The notes below the pieces were generated by a model. That model made no database searches. It was not told the origin of the DNA and worked only from the letters and a program-made list of their open reading frames with translations. From NCBI RefSeq assembly GCF_002277025.1, contig NZ_NIWD01000002.1:124001-188000 (forward strand): a stretch of DNA of 64,000 nt. The letters are read 5' to 3'. Shown here piece by piece: positions 17,910 through 26,551 of the stretch (position 1 is its first letter; the number at the start of each line of letters is the position of its first letter). Both the position numbers and the translations under genes were made by a program. The DNA is from Sphingopyxis sp. GW247-27LB (lineage in GTDB: Bacteria > Pseudomonadota > Alphaproteobacteria > Sphingomonadales > Sphingomonadaceae).

Positions 17910-19073
17910 TCATGCGGCTTTCCTGATATCCACCCGCTGCTGCACCGGCGCGGTTCCGAGCGCGTCGCGCTCCAATATTTCGGGCCGCCGCTCGTCGCGG
18001 CGCGCGGCTTCGCTGAGGACGAGACCGTGCCCCGGCGCGTCGCTGCCGTGGATGAAGCCGTCCCTTATCTCATAGGGCCGTTCGACCATATGCTCGAAAT
18101 TCTGGAAGCTGTATTCGACCCAGGCGACCTCGGGCAGCGCCAGCGCCATGTTGACGCCAACCTCCAGGAAGCTGTTGCCCATCGTCACCTCGACCCCCAT
18201 GTCGGCCGCGAGCCAGCCGATCCGCATCACGTCGGTGACATGGCCATGGACGTTGAGCATGTCGGCGCCGCCCGCCTGGATCAGCGCGCGCTTGCCCGAA
18301 ACGTCGAGATATTCGCCCGAATTGAGCTGCGTCTCGCCGAGCGCGCCGCGCAGCATCCGAAGGCCCTCGAAATCCGAGCGCAGGATCGGATCCTCCATCC
18401 AATAGATCGCATGGCCCGCACGGCGCATCGCGGCGATGTTCTGAAGCGTCTGCTTGGGCGACCAGGCTTCGTTCGCGTCGATCATCACGGCCGCGTCCTT
18501 GCCGACCGCGCGTTTGAGCAGGTCGAGGCGGTGGATGTCGCGGTCGAGTTCGGGGTGGCCGACCTTGATCTTGAACGCGGTATAACCCTGCTCGGCGGCG
18601 GCGGCGAACAGCGCACCGAAATCCTCGTCGGACAAATGGAAATCGAGCCCGCTCGCATAGGCGCGGACGCGGTCGCGGCGCGCGCCGAGCATCTTCCACA
18701 GCGGCAGGTCGGCCGCCTTCGCCGCCAGATCCCATATCGCCTGCTGCAGCGCTTCCTCGAAGGGCACGCTCATCCGGCGGATATTGCCGCCGCGCGGCCT
18801 GCCGACCCGGTGGGCGAGCGCGAGCGCGCTTTCGCCTTCGAGCGCGGGCCAGGCCTCGCTGCGGAACACGCGTTCGAGTTCGGCCTCGGCGGGAAGGGGA
18901 TGGAAGAGCGACTGCACGAAGCCGAGGCCGGTCCGCCCCGCCGAATCGACCAGTTCCAGCGCCGCGACATGGACGTCGTCGGCGCGCACCTGGCTGTCGC
19001 CGATCACCCGGTCGCGGGCGAACTGAAAGCGGGTAATGCGAAAGTCGACTATGGGCATATTCGGTGCTACCAT
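17910..19073 (-). CDS. Enolase-superfamily sugar-acid dehydratase (mandelate racemase/MLE type)
   Basis: 387 aa. The N-terminal capping domain is followed by the barrel with the KxK pair (FKIKV, K168/K170) and metal ligands D199 (DANEAW), E227 (MEDP) and E254 (NSGEY). His residues in NVHGHVTD (276/278) could be the second acid/base. Such enzymes dehydrate L-fuconate, L-rhamnonate, galactonate and similar acids to 2-keto-3-deoxy acids. It is divergent from the GntR gene across an operator-like element. ATG 19073 follows GGAAG closely; ATG 19058 is an alternative. Confidence 0.82.
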   Translation of the reverse strand: MVAPNMPIVDFRITRFQFARDRVIGDSQVRADDVHVAALELVDSAGRTGLGFVQSLFHPLPAEAELERVFRSEAWPALEGESALALAHRVGRPRGGNIRRMSVPFEEALQQAIWDLAAKAADLPLWKMLGARRDRVRAYASGLDFHLSDEDFGALFAAAAEQGYTAFKIKVGHPELDRDIHRLDLLKRAVGKDAAVMIDANEAWSPKQTLQNIAAMRRAGHAIYWMEDPILRSDFEGLRMLRGALGETQLNSGEYLDVSGKRALIQAGGADMLNVHGHVTDVMRIGWLAADMGVEVTMGNSFLEVGVNMALALPEVAWVEYSFQNFEHMVERPYEIRDGFIHGSDAPGHGLVLSEAARRDERRPEILERDALGTAPVQQRVDIRKAA

Positions 19074-19090
19074 CTTCCAGATGCCAAACG

Positions 19091-19124
19091 TGAAATATCA
19101 ATGATAGGGATTAGATATGACAGA
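19091..19124. promoter_or_regulatory. Candidate GntR autoregulatory operator (site C)
   Basis: TGAAATATCA at 19091-19100 matches the core of the proposed motif exactly. A second, weaker copy TTAGATATGACAGA runs from 19111 to 19124. It covers the ribosome site and start of the GntR gene (ATG 19117) and lies just upstream of the divergent dehydratase gene. Confidence 0.55.
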
Positions 19125-19836
19125 TGGGGGCAAACGGCAAGCTGGATTCGTCATCGAAGCGGCTGAAGCCGGTGGGGAGCGCCCCGCGAACGGCGAACGG
19201 CTCAGCGACGTCGCCTATCGGGCGATCCTGCAAGGTTTGTTCGACCAAAAGGTGCCGGCGGGCGCCTTCGTCTCGCAGAACGATCTCGTCCGCCTGCTTG
19301 GCATTCCGGTGCAGCCGCTGCGCGACGCGCTGCGCGTGCTCGAGGCCGAAGGGGTGCTCACCATCCACCCGCGCTCGGGCATCCAGTTCCTGAAGCCCGA
19401 CCTCGAACTCGCGCGGAGCACCTATCAGTTCCGTTCGATCATCGAGCGCGCGGCGGCGCGGCGCTATGCCGAAACCGGCGACGCCGAAAAGGCCCGCGAG
19501 CTGATCGCGGGTCACAAGGCGCTGATGACGCGGATCGAGAAGGAGGGGCTGACCGACGGCGCGCTCGAGGCGCTCGAAGTGCTCGAGGTCGGACTGCACG
19601 GCAGCATGATCGCCAATATGAACAATCCGCTGATCGAGACGACCGCGCAGCGGCTGAAGAATTATGTCACGCTGATCCGTCTCGACCGGCTCGTCACCGC
19701 GCCGCTCGCGCTGCGGACGCTGGGCGAGCATCTCGAAATTCTCGAAGCCTTCGTCGCCCGCGATCCCGACCGCGCCGAAGCGGCGATCGCGTCGCACTTC
19801 CAGGCGGCGTTGCAGCGCATTCTGGGCATGTTCTGA
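19117..19836 (+). CDS. GntR-family transcriptional regulator (FCD subfamily)
   Basis: 239 aa. A winged helix-turn-helix spans about residues 30-95 (SQNDLVRLLGIPVQPLRDALRVLEAEG split over the recognition helix), followed by an all-helical FCD-type ligand domain. FadR/UxuR-type members respond to sugar acids or organic acids. AGGGA stands 6 nt before ATG 19117. It is centrally placed between the dehydratase/MFS pair and the sugar dehydrogenase/mutarotase pair. I infer that it controls the repeated TCTGAAATATCAGA-like sites of the locus. Confidence 0.88.
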   Translation: MTDGGKRQAGFVIEAAEAGGERPANGERLSDVAYRAILQGLFDQKVPAGAFVSQNDLVRLLGIPVQPLRDALRVLEAEGVLTIHPRSGIQFLKPDLELARSTYQFRSIIERAAARRYAETGDAEKARELIAGHKALMTRIEKEGLTDGALEALEVLEVGLHGSMIANMNNPLIETTAQRLKNYVTLIRLDRLVTAPLALRTLGEHLEILEAFVARDPDRAEAAIASHFQAALQRILGMF

Positions 19837-19860
19837 TCGGTCTGCCGCCTTGCCTTGTCG

Positions 19861-19885
19861 TCACCCCGGATCAAGTCCGGGGTGA
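19861..19885. repeat. Stem-loop after the GntR gene
   Basis: A 10-bp perfect stem TCACCCCGGA / TCCGGGGTGA with TCAAG loop, the same sequence as the core of the hairpin at 10193. It may act as a transcription stop or as a dispersed palindrome. Confidence 0.75.
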
Positions 19886-19925
19886 TGAAGCGGATAATGT
19901 CACGCGCTGCTTTCCCTCTCATCCA

Positions 19926-19960
19926 TCTGAAATATGAATTGAGATTTTTGAGATATCAGA
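19926..19960. promoter_or_regulatory. Candidate GntR operator before the aldo/keto reductase gene (site D)
   Basis: TCTGA (19926) and TCAGA (19956) are separated by exactly the same distance as in the 1830-1874 site. Each arm begins a degenerate copy of the palindrome (TCTGAAATATGAAT and, on the other strand, TCTGATATCTCAAA). Confidence 0.6.
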
Positions 19961-19973
19961 CTAGGCGCAGACC

Positions 19974-21005
19974 ATGGATAACGCACCTGCCGCCCACCGC
20001 TTCGACCAAGCGACGCTCGGCCGTCTCGGCTTCGGCGCCTCCACGCTCGGCAATCTCTATCGGCCGATGAGCGACGCGGCGGCGGCGGCGACCGTGCGTG
20101 CCGCGCTCGATGCCGGAATCCGCTATTTCGACGTTGCGCCGCACTATGGTTTCGGACTCGCCGAAAAGCGGCTCGGCGCCGCGCTCGCCGAGGCGGATCC
20201 CCAGGAAAGCACCATCATCTCGACCAAGGTTGGGCGCCGGCTCGACGCGGTCGCGCCCGGCACCGACCTGTCGGCGGTGCGCCAGGCCTTCGTCTCGCCC
20301 GAACCCTATGAAAGCGTGTTCGACTATAGCTACGACGCGGTCATGCGCTCGTGGGAGGACAGCCGGCGGCGGCTGCGTCGCGAGCGCATCGACATCCTCT
20401 ATGTCCATGACATCGGCCGCTACGCGCATGGCGACGCGCACCCGCGGCTGTTCCGCGAGCTGATGGACGGCGGCTACCGCGCGCTGCGCGAGCTGCGCGA
20501 CGGCGGCGCGGTCGGCGCGATCGGGCTTGGCGTCAACGAATGGCAGGTGTGCGAGGAAGCGCTCGCCGCCGGCGAGTTTGACATGATGCTGCTCGCCGGC
20601 CGCTATACGCTGCTCGAACAGGGGGCGCTCGACAGCTTCCTGCCGCTGTGCGCGGCGCGCGGTGTCCGGCTGGTCATCGGCGGCCCCTACAACAGCGGCA
20701 TCCTCGCGCATGGCGTGAAGGGGCCGGGGCCGTTCCATTACGAATATCAGCCCGCCTCACCCGAAATCGTCGCGCGTGTCGCGGCGATCGAGGCGCTGTG
20801 CGACACGCATGGCGTGCCGCTCGCCGCCGCCGCGTTGCAATTCCCGCTCGCCCATCCGCAGGTCGCTTCGGTGATCCCCGGCATGAACAGCGCCGCGCGC
20901 GTTGGCGAGGCGGTCGCGCTGACCGAGCGGAAAATTCCCGCCGCCTTCTGGGCGGACCTGCGCGCCGCGGGCCTGATCCGCGCCGATGCTCCCACCCCTG
21001 CCTGA
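19974..21005 (+). CDS. Aldo/keto reductase, L-fucose/D-threo-aldose 1-dehydrogenase-like
   Basis: 343 aa TIM-barrel AKR. The catalytic set appears in FDVAPHYG (Asp, Tyr) and STKVGRR (Lys); YVHDIGRY provides the His. The early LGFGAST and the long ERIDILYVHD match the aldose-1-dehydrogenase branch, which oxidises L-fucose or related sugars to lactones. A mutarotase gene follows 19 bp downstream, which supports direct action on a free reducing sugar. No lactonase gene for the product is visible nearby. Confidence 0.8.
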   Translation: MDNAPAAHRFDQATLGRLGFGASTLGNLYRPMSDAAAAATVRAALDAGIRYFDVAPHYGFGLAEKRLGAALAEADPQESTIISTKVGRRLDAVAPGTDLSAVRQAFVSPEPYESVFDYSYDAVMRSWEDSRRRLRRERIDILYVHDIGRYAHGDAHPRLFRELMDGGYRALRELRDGGAVGAIGLGVNEWQVCEEALAAGEFDMMLLAGRYTLLEQGALDSFLPLCAARGVRLVIGGPYNSGILAHGVKGPGPFHYEYQPASPEIVARVAAIEALCDTHGVPLAAAALQFPLAHPQVASVIPGMNSAARVGEAVALTERKIPAAFWADLRAAGLIRADAPTPA

Positions 21006-21024
21006 AACCCGAAGGGGAACGCGA

Positions 21025-21396
21025 ATGACCCGCCGCATCTGCCTCGCGCTCGATCTCGTCGACGATGCCGAACTGATCGCCGACTATGAACGCTGGCACC
21101 GCCCCGGCGAAGCGCCGGTCGAGATCGTGCGCTCGATCCGCGAGGCGGGGATCGCCAATATGGAAATCTATCGGGCGGGCAATCGCCTGTTCATGATCAT
21201 TGATGCCGAAGACCGTTATTCGGACGAAGCGAAGGCGCGCGCCGACGCCGCCAACCCGCATGTGCAGAAATGGATCGCGCTGATGCAGCGGTTCCAGCAG
21301 CCGATCCCGGCCGCGGGCCCCGACGGGACGTGGATGGCGATGGACTGCATCTATCGCCTGACCGACCACCTCGACTTCCACGCCATCGACCGCTGA
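21025..21396 (+). CDS. L-rhamnose mutarotase-family protein
   Basis: 123 aa, RhaM-type (DUF718) alpha/beta barrel monomer: RICLALDLVDD, HRPGEAPVEIVRSIREAGI, MEIYRAGNRLFMII and an aromatic C-terminal segment. It interconverts anomers of a 6-deoxyhexose such as L-rhamnose or L-fucose, giving the dehydrogenase its preferred anomer. It starts at ATG 21025 behind GAAGGGGAA and is in an operon with the AKR gene. Length equals the family norm (~104-125 aa). Confidence 0.82.
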   Translation: MTRRICLALDLVDDAELIADYERWHRPGEAPVEIVRSIREAGIANMEIYRAGNRLFMIIDAEDRYSDEAKARADAANPHVQKWIALMQRFQQPIPAAGPDGTWMAMDCIYRLTDHLDFHAIDR

Positions 21397-21489
21397 CGGC
21401 TGGTTGCGCGGCGCGGCATCGCTCGCCTGCCAAAACGCACGCGAGGACGTCTCCTTTGGGGGAGAGAGCGGGTGTTGCCATCCCATTGT

Positions 21490-21572
21490 GCACCCCCCGC
21501 GAAAGCGGGGGCCCAGGGCGGTAGAAAGCCGGCGTCGCGTGACTACCCTCTGGGCCCCGGCTTTCTGCGGGA
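21490..21572. repeat. Imperfect long inverted repeat in the mutarotase to receptor gap
   Basis: CCCGCGAAAGCGGGGGCCCAGGG on the left pairs with CCCTCTGGGCCCCGGCTTTCTGCGGG on the right with some mismatches. It is related to the 29-bp element at 46047. The 314-bp gap from 21397 holds only this element and the terminator at 21629. Confidence 0.6.
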
Positions 21573-21628
21573 TATATCCGCCACCGGCGAAAACCGGCGC
21601 AAGGGGTTCTCGCAAAACACATAGTCGC

Positions 21629-21666
21629 AAAAAAAGAGGGGCCTTCCGACATGCGGAAGACCCCTC
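21629..21666 (-). terminator. Rho-independent terminator of the TonB receptor gene
   Basis: Read on the minus strand, a 13-bp stem with one mismatch (GAGGGG.CTTCCG / CGGAAG.CCCCTC) and a 5-nt loop is followed by seven T residues. It lies 45 bp after the receptor stop. Confidence 0.9.
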
Positions 21667-21710
21667 GGTGCTAGGGGGCGGCCATGAGGGTGGCCGCCGG
21701 GAGGATCGGG

Positions 21711-24491
21711 TCAGAATTTCGCGCGCACGCCGAACGACAGCCGCCGGCCGGTCATGCGATATTCCTTGGTGCGGTCGGGCGTCATCGAATAGAGGAACTC
21801 CTTCGAATTCGTCAGGTTGAGCCCGTCGGCGAAGATCGTGAAATTGTCGGTCAGGTCATAGGACAGGCTCGCGTCGAGCTGGCCGTAACCGTTGAAATAT
21901 TCCTGTTCGCTGTTGCGGCCCACCGCGGTCTGCAGGAAGTCGTCGCGATAGGTGTAGGCGACGCGTGCCTGGATCCCGTATTTCTCATAATAGCCGACGA
22001 GGCTGTAGGAATATTTGGAAAGGCCCTCGAGGCTGTAGGTCGCCCCCGCCACCACGCTCGGATAATTGGCGTTCGACTTGGTGTAGTTGAAGCTGGTCTG
22101 GACGCCGAAGCCATCGAACGGCGCCGGCAGCCAGTTGGCGAAGGACTGGCGATAGCCGAGCTCGAAGCCCTTCACCGTCGCCCCGTCGCCATTGCCCGGC
22201 ACGGTGACCTGGAAGGTGATCTGGTCGACCGTCTGCGGGGTCGTGATCAGCGTCACGAAGCTGTCGATCTTCTTGTAGAAGACCGCCGCGTTGAGCAGCG
22301 ATTCGGGCGCGAAATACCATTCCACGCCAGCCTCGGCCTGCCACGCGCGGAAGGGCTGCAGGTCGGGGTTGCCGCGGCGGATCGTCTCGTTGCCCGGATT
22401 GGTCTGGATCGACTGGCGCGGCGACAGGTCGGTCAGCGTCGGACGGGTCATCACCTTCGATCCCGCGAAGCGCAGCACCAGATTGTCGGTGACGTCGAGC
22501 CGCACGTTCAGCGACGGCAGCCAGTCCTGATATTTGCCGCGGAAGCTGACCGGGATGATGTCCGACACGACGATGTCGTTCTGCCCCGTCGGATTGCCGT
22601 TCTGGTCGACGCGCGGCTTGGCGCTCAGCACGGTGCGCGACGCCCCCGACGAGGTATAGTCGGTGTCCTCGAAGCGCACGCCGGCGTTGACCGCGAGCCG
22701 CATGCCGCCAAGCTCGGTGTCGAGCGACGCCATCAGATAGGCTGCGCGAACGCTTTCGTTGATGACCGACGAGGCCGAAGCCGAGCGGACGGCGGGGTCG
22801 AAGGCGATCCCGTCCGCCGCGGCGTAACCGTCGACGACATTCACCAGTTCGCGCGGATCGTAGATGATCCAGTCGTGCAGGATATTGCCGTCATAGCCGC
22901 TGAAGAAATCGCGGTTGGTCGACTGGAACAGCGATTCGGGCAGCGCGCGGTCGGAGCCGCAATAGGCGCATTGCTGGCCGAAGGGCATTTCGAAGCCGTT
23001 GATCGTCTTGATCCGCGACGAAGCCATGAAGCCGCCGGCCAGCGTCAGGTCGCCGCCGCCCGGATTCCATTCGAGGTCGCCGCGATACTCCTGGATCTCG
23101 TCGTCGGCCTCCGCACCGCCGCCCCAGATATAGTAGTGCGCGGTCAGTCCCTGCGGATTGGTCGCCGCATTGGCGTAATTGGGGCTGTCGAAGCCATAAT
23201 CGTAGATCGGGCTGCCCGAGCGGCGGTCGAACCAATGGTCGATGTTCTTGCGGCGGATCGTCGTGAACAGATTATTCTCGCCCCCGCGCTTGCGCGCGTT
23301 CGACAGCGACATGTCGAGCCGGACCTTCAGATCGTCGGTCGCCTGCCAGTCGACGTTGACGCCGAGCTGGTCCGTCGTGACGTCGCGGTCGTCATATTGG
23401 ATGATCTCGTCGACGAAACCGCCGACATAGCGCTGGTACACCGCTTCGCCGCCGGTCTGGACGCCATTGACGACGCTGCCGCCCTCGACCACCTGCTCGA
23501 CCAGCGTGCCGCCCGAAAAGTCGTAGGCGAGGCCGGTCTGCTGCTCGATGAAGCGCGACTTGGTGTAGAGGCCGTCGATCGTCACCGTGAAGCGATCCGA
23601 CGGACGAAGCTGGATCGCGCCGCTCAGGCCCCAGCGCTTCAGGTCGCGCTCGAAGAAGAAGGGCGAGAGGTTCGAGGGCATCGAGACATTGGCGAACGGC
23701 TCGACATCGGGCCCGATGCGGGCGCCGGCGACACCGCCCGCGGTATAGTAGGAATCGGTGCTCGACCGGCGGACATGGCCCGCGCCGATCGTGAATTCGT
23801 CGTCGCGGTTCTTCTGCTTCGCCCAGACCGCCGACAGCGAAACGCCGAAGCTGCCGGCGTCGTTGCGCCAGCTGCCGACCGCGGCGACCTCGGGATTATA
23901 CTTGTCCGACAGCTCGGACCATTGCAGCGTGCCCGATCCCGCGAACTTGAACCCCGCGGGCTGGTCGAGCGGCCGCATCGTGCGGATGTCGACCGTCGCG
24001 CCGATCGACGCGCCGTTGATGTTGGCCTGCGGCGATTTATAGACGTCGGCGCCCGAAATCACTTCGGACGGCAGGACGTCGAACGAGAATTCGCGGCCGT
24101 TGTTGTCGGTGGCGAGGGTGCGGCCGTTGACGGTCACCGCGTTGAACTTCGGCCCGAAGCCGCGGACGGTCACGAAGCGCCCTTCGCCGCGGTTGCGCTC
24201 GATCGTCACGCCCGCGATGCGCTGGAGCGATTCGGCGACATTCTGGTCGGGCAGCTTGCCGAGGTCCTCGGCGACGATCGAATCGACGACCGCGATATTC
24301 TCGCGCTTGAGGTCGATGGAGGCGCGCTGGCTGGCGCGGATGCCGGTGACGACGATCGCGTCGCCCTGTTCTTCGGCGGCCGGCTGCGGCGCATCGGCCG
24401 ACTCGGTCTGGGCCAGGGCGGCCGTGGACAGGCCGACACTCAGGGCCGACGCGGCAATGCCGCCGGTCAGGATGCGCTTGAAAACAGACAT
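21711..24491 (-). CDS. TonB-dependent receptor, glycan-type outer-membrane transporter
   Basis: 926 aa from ATG 24491, which has GGAGG 6 nt upstream; a GTG at 24506 is in frame but lies in the Shine-Dalgarno itself. The signal peptide ends near residue 28 (AALAQ). The plug begins with DAIVVTGIRAS and LPDQNVAESLQRIAGV and continues through VTVRGFGP; the barrel ends in the expected aromatic-terminated strand (RLSFGVRAKF, final Phe). This subfamily is common in Caulobacter and sphingomonad carbohydrate loci. It probably imports oligosaccharides released by the GH2, GH28 and beta-helix enzymes. A palindromic operator stands 53 bp before the start. Confidence 0.9.
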   Translation of the reverse strand: MSVFKRILTGGIAASALSVGLSTAALAQTESADAPQPAAEEQGDAIVVTGIRASQRASIDLKRENIAVVDSIVAEDLGKLPDQNVAESLQRIAGVTIERNRGEGRFVTVRGFGPKFNAVTVNGRTLATDNNGREFSFDVLPSEVISGADVYKSPQANINGASIGATVDIRTMRPLDQPAGFKFAGSGTLQWSELSDKYNPEVAAVGSWRNDAGSFGVSLSAVWAKQKNRDDEFTIGAGHVRRSSTDSYYTAGGVAGARIGPDVEPFANVSMPSNLSPFFFERDLKRWGLSGAIQLRPSDRFTVTIDGLYTKSRFIEQQTGLAYDFSGGTLVEQVVEGGSVVNGVQTGGEAVYQRYVGGFVDEIIQYDDRDVTTDQLGVNVDWQATDDLKVRLDMSLSNARKRGGENNLFTTIRRKNIDHWFDRRSGSPIYDYGFDSPNYANAATNPQGLTAHYYIWGGGAEADDEIQEYRGDLEWNPGGGDLTLAGGFMASSRIKTINGFEMPFGQQCAYCGSDRALPESLFQSTNRDFFSGYDGNILHDWIIYDPRELVNVVDGYAAADGIAFDPAVRSASASSVINESVRAAYLMASLDTELGGMRLAVNAGVRFEDTDYTSSGASRTVLSAKPRVDQNGNPTGQNDIVVSDIIPVSFRGKYQDWLPSLNVRLDVTDNLVLRFAGSKVMTRPTLTDLSPRQSIQTNPGNETIRRGNPDLQPFRAWQAEAGVEWYFAPESLLNAAVFYKKIDSFVTLITTPQTVDQITFQVTVPGNGDGATVKGFELGYRQSFANWLPAPFDGFGVQTSFNYTKSNANYPSVVAGATYSLEGLSKYSYSLVGYYEKYGIQARVAYTYRDDFLQTAVGRNSEQEYFNGYGQLDASLSYDLTDNFTIFADGLNLTNSKEFLYSMTPDRTKEYRMTGRRLSFGVRAKF

Positions 24492-24543
24492 GAAAACCTC
24501 CTCCACAGGGAAACGGCAGTGTCGTCAGAAATCGCACCGCCCT

Positions 24544-24561
24544 TATCTGATATTTCAGATA
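24544..24561. promoter_or_regulatory. Best copy of the proposed GntR operator, upstream of the TonB receptor (site E)
   Basis: TATCTGATATTTCAGATA: 7-bp perfect arms around TATT. It lies between the receptor start (24491) and a TTGCCA-type -35 on the minus strand. The rest of the 306-bp gap (24562-24797) shows only an AT-rich patch at 24690-24712 and no gene. Confidence 0.65.
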
Positions 24562-24797
24562 CAGTAATTGACATGGCAATGGCAACAGATTTTTCGACGC
24601 CGGGTGCCGAAAAAGACGAGCGATCGGGTCGGAAAAGCCTGACGCACGCGGCACCACGGACAAGCGCCGCCGGTCGTCCGCGCCTTAGTTGTTAGTATTA
24701 TTATATTTTCAGCCGATCCCGCGCCCGCGAAGCGGGCATCGGTGTTCCGCGGCGATGGGAACGGGAGGCGCCGCGAGCGTGGCGCGCAACGGGCGGG

Positions 24798-26282
24798 TTA
24801 CAGCGTCACGCCGCGCTTCCAGATCGCGATCTCGCGTTCGCCGTTGCGCTCGGCCGCCGTCTCGCGTCCCGACGCGACCTCGGCGATCAGCCCGAGCAGC
24901 GCGGCGGCGCCCGCGTCCATCCCGTCGTCGAGCACCTGCCCGCCGTCGAAGTCGATCCAGCCGGGCTTGCGCGCGGCGAGCTCGTGGTTCGATGCGACCT
25001 TGATCGTCGGCACCGGAAAGCCGAGCGGCGTCCCGCGCCCGGTCGTGAACAGGATCACCGTCGCGCCCGCCGCCGACAGCGCGGTCGAGGAGACGGCGTC
25101 GTTCCCCGGCGCCTCGAGCAGGGTCAGCCCCGGCTTCGACGCGCGCGCGCCATAGCCGAGCACATCGGTGACCACCGCGCGCCCCGCCTTCTGCACCGCG
25201 CCGAGCGACTTTTCCTCGAGCGTCGTCAGCCCGCCCGCGATATTGCCCGGCGACGGATTTTCCGAAACCGGCTCGCCATGCGCGGTGAAGTAGGTCTTGA
25301 AGCCGTCGACCAGCCGTCCGATCGCCTCGAAGGTCTCGCGATCGGCGGCGCGCGCCATCAGCAGATGCTCGGCGCCGAAAATCTCCGGGATCTCGGTCAG
25401 GATCGCCTGGCCGCCGGCCCCGGTCACCGCGTCGCTCATCCGCCCGACGAGCGGGTTGGCGGTCAGCCCGCTGAGCCCGTCAGACCCGCCGCACTTGACC
25501 CCTATGACCAGTTTGCCGAGCGGCAGCGGTCCGCGCTTTGCCGTTGCGGCCGCTTCGACGAGCTCGTCGATCAGCGCCAGGCCTTCGTCGACCTCGTCGC
25601 CCGCGCTCTGCGCGCGCAGGCTCCGCACGCGGCCGCGCGCCTCGGGCGGGATCGCCTCGATCAGCCGGTCGATCTGGTTCGATTCACAGCCGAGCCCGAC
25701 GAGCAGCACCCCGCCGGCATTGGGGTGCGACGCCAGCGCCGCGAGGATCGCGCGCGTGCCGTCGAGATCGTCGCCGAGCTGCGAGCAGCCGAAGGGATGG
25801 GTGAAGGCGTGCACCCCGTCGACCCGGCCGCGATGCCGCCGGTCGGCCGCCTCGGCGATCTTGGCCGCGATGCGCGCGACGCAGCCGACGGTCGGCAGCA
25901 CCCAGATCTCGTTTCGCGTCGCCGCGCGTCCGTCGGCGCGCAGATAGCCCAGGAAGGTCGGCGGGTCGGAAAGCGGCGTCGCCGGATCGGCCGCCGGGCG
26001 ATAGTCATGGCCGCCCTCCGCGCTGAGCGCGGTCGCCATATTGTGGCTGTGGACATGCGCGCCGCGCGCGATCGCCGCCTTCGCCGTGCCGATCGGGAAG
26101 CCGAACTTGATGACCGGTGCGCCGGCGGCGATGTCGACGACGGCGATCTTGTGCCCGCGTGCCACGGGTTCGGTCAACGCAACCCCGCCCGCGACGGCGA
26201 GCCGCTCGCCGGCCTCGAGGTCGCGCAGCGCGGTGGCGACCGAATCGCGGGGGTCGATGAAAATTGCGGTATTCGCGGTCAT
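24798..26282 (-). CDS. UxaA-family altronate/aldonate dehydratase
   Basis: 494 aa from ATG 26282 (AAGGA about 11 nt before); an in-frame ATG 20 codons upstream lacks a ribosome site. It has the N-terminal SAF domain (residues ~1-90) and the C-terminal UxaA/GarD catalytic domain with FTHPFGCSQLG, GLGCESNQID, VKCGGSDGLSG and TNPLVG-type segments that bind iron. D-altronate dehydratase is the type reaction (2-keto-3-deoxygluconate formation). Relatives act on galactarate and other aldonates. It is the second sugar-acid dehydratase of the locus, besides the enolase-superfamily one, so two different acids, or two epimers, may be handled. Confidence 0.87.
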   Translation of the reverse strand: MTANTAIFIDPRDSVATALRDLEAGERLAVAGGVALTEPVARGHKIAVVDIAAGAPVIKFGFPIGTAKAAIARGAHVHSHNMATALSAEGGHDYRPAADPATPLSDPPTFLGYLRADGRAATRNEIWVLPTVGCVARIAAKIAEAADRRHRGRVDGVHAFTHPFGCSQLGDDLDGTRAILAALASHPNAGGVLLVGLGCESNQIDRLIEAIPPEARGRVRSLRAQSAGDEVDEGLALIDELVEAAATAKRGPLPLGKLVIGVKCGGSDGLSGLTANPLVGRMSDAVTGAGGQAILTEIPEIFGAEHLLMARAADRETFEAIGRLVDGFKTYFTAHGEPVSENPSPGNIAGGLTTLEEKSLGAVQKAGRAVVTDVLGYGARASKPGLTLLEAPGNDAVSSTALSAAGATVILFTTGRGTPLGFPVPTIKVASNHELAARKPGWIDFDGGQVLDDGMDAGAAALLGLIAEVASGRETAAERNGEREIAIWKRGVTL

Positions 26283-26340
26283 GGGCGGCGGGGCATCCTT
26301 GCCTTGTCGGGCTGGCTTGGCTTCAATGGGAAGCGGTGTC

Positions 26341-26369
26341 ATATATCAATATGTCGAATTTATATATCA
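26341..26369. promoter_or_regulatory. Candidate GntR operator upstream of the UxaA gene (site F)
   Basis: ATATATCA occurs at 26341-26348 and again at 26362-26369, a 21-bp (two-turn) spacing on one DNA face. It lies 59-87 bp before the UxaA start and matches half of the TGAAATATCA core. The rest of the gap up to 26551 shows no other feature. Confidence 0.4.
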
Positions 26370-26551
26370 CCATTCGATCGGTACCCGCAAGCACGCTTCC
26401 GCGGGCCGGCGGTCCCATGCGCTTACAAGGGGACATGCTGGTCTGTCGATCCCCGCGGGCCTCGCGATTGCCACTGGACCGCCCGCGCCCCCTCCGCCTA
26501 TAGGCGGGCCCGACATTCGCGCCCGCGGGCGCCAGCGAAGGATCAGCGACG

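Noticed and set aside
24692..24703. TTAGTATTATTA resembling the MarR palindrome in the glycan locus
   Set aside because: Only one arm matches, it is about 200 bp from the nearest gene start, and the TonB receptor there already has the GntR-type palindrome. Likely chance in an AT-rich gap.
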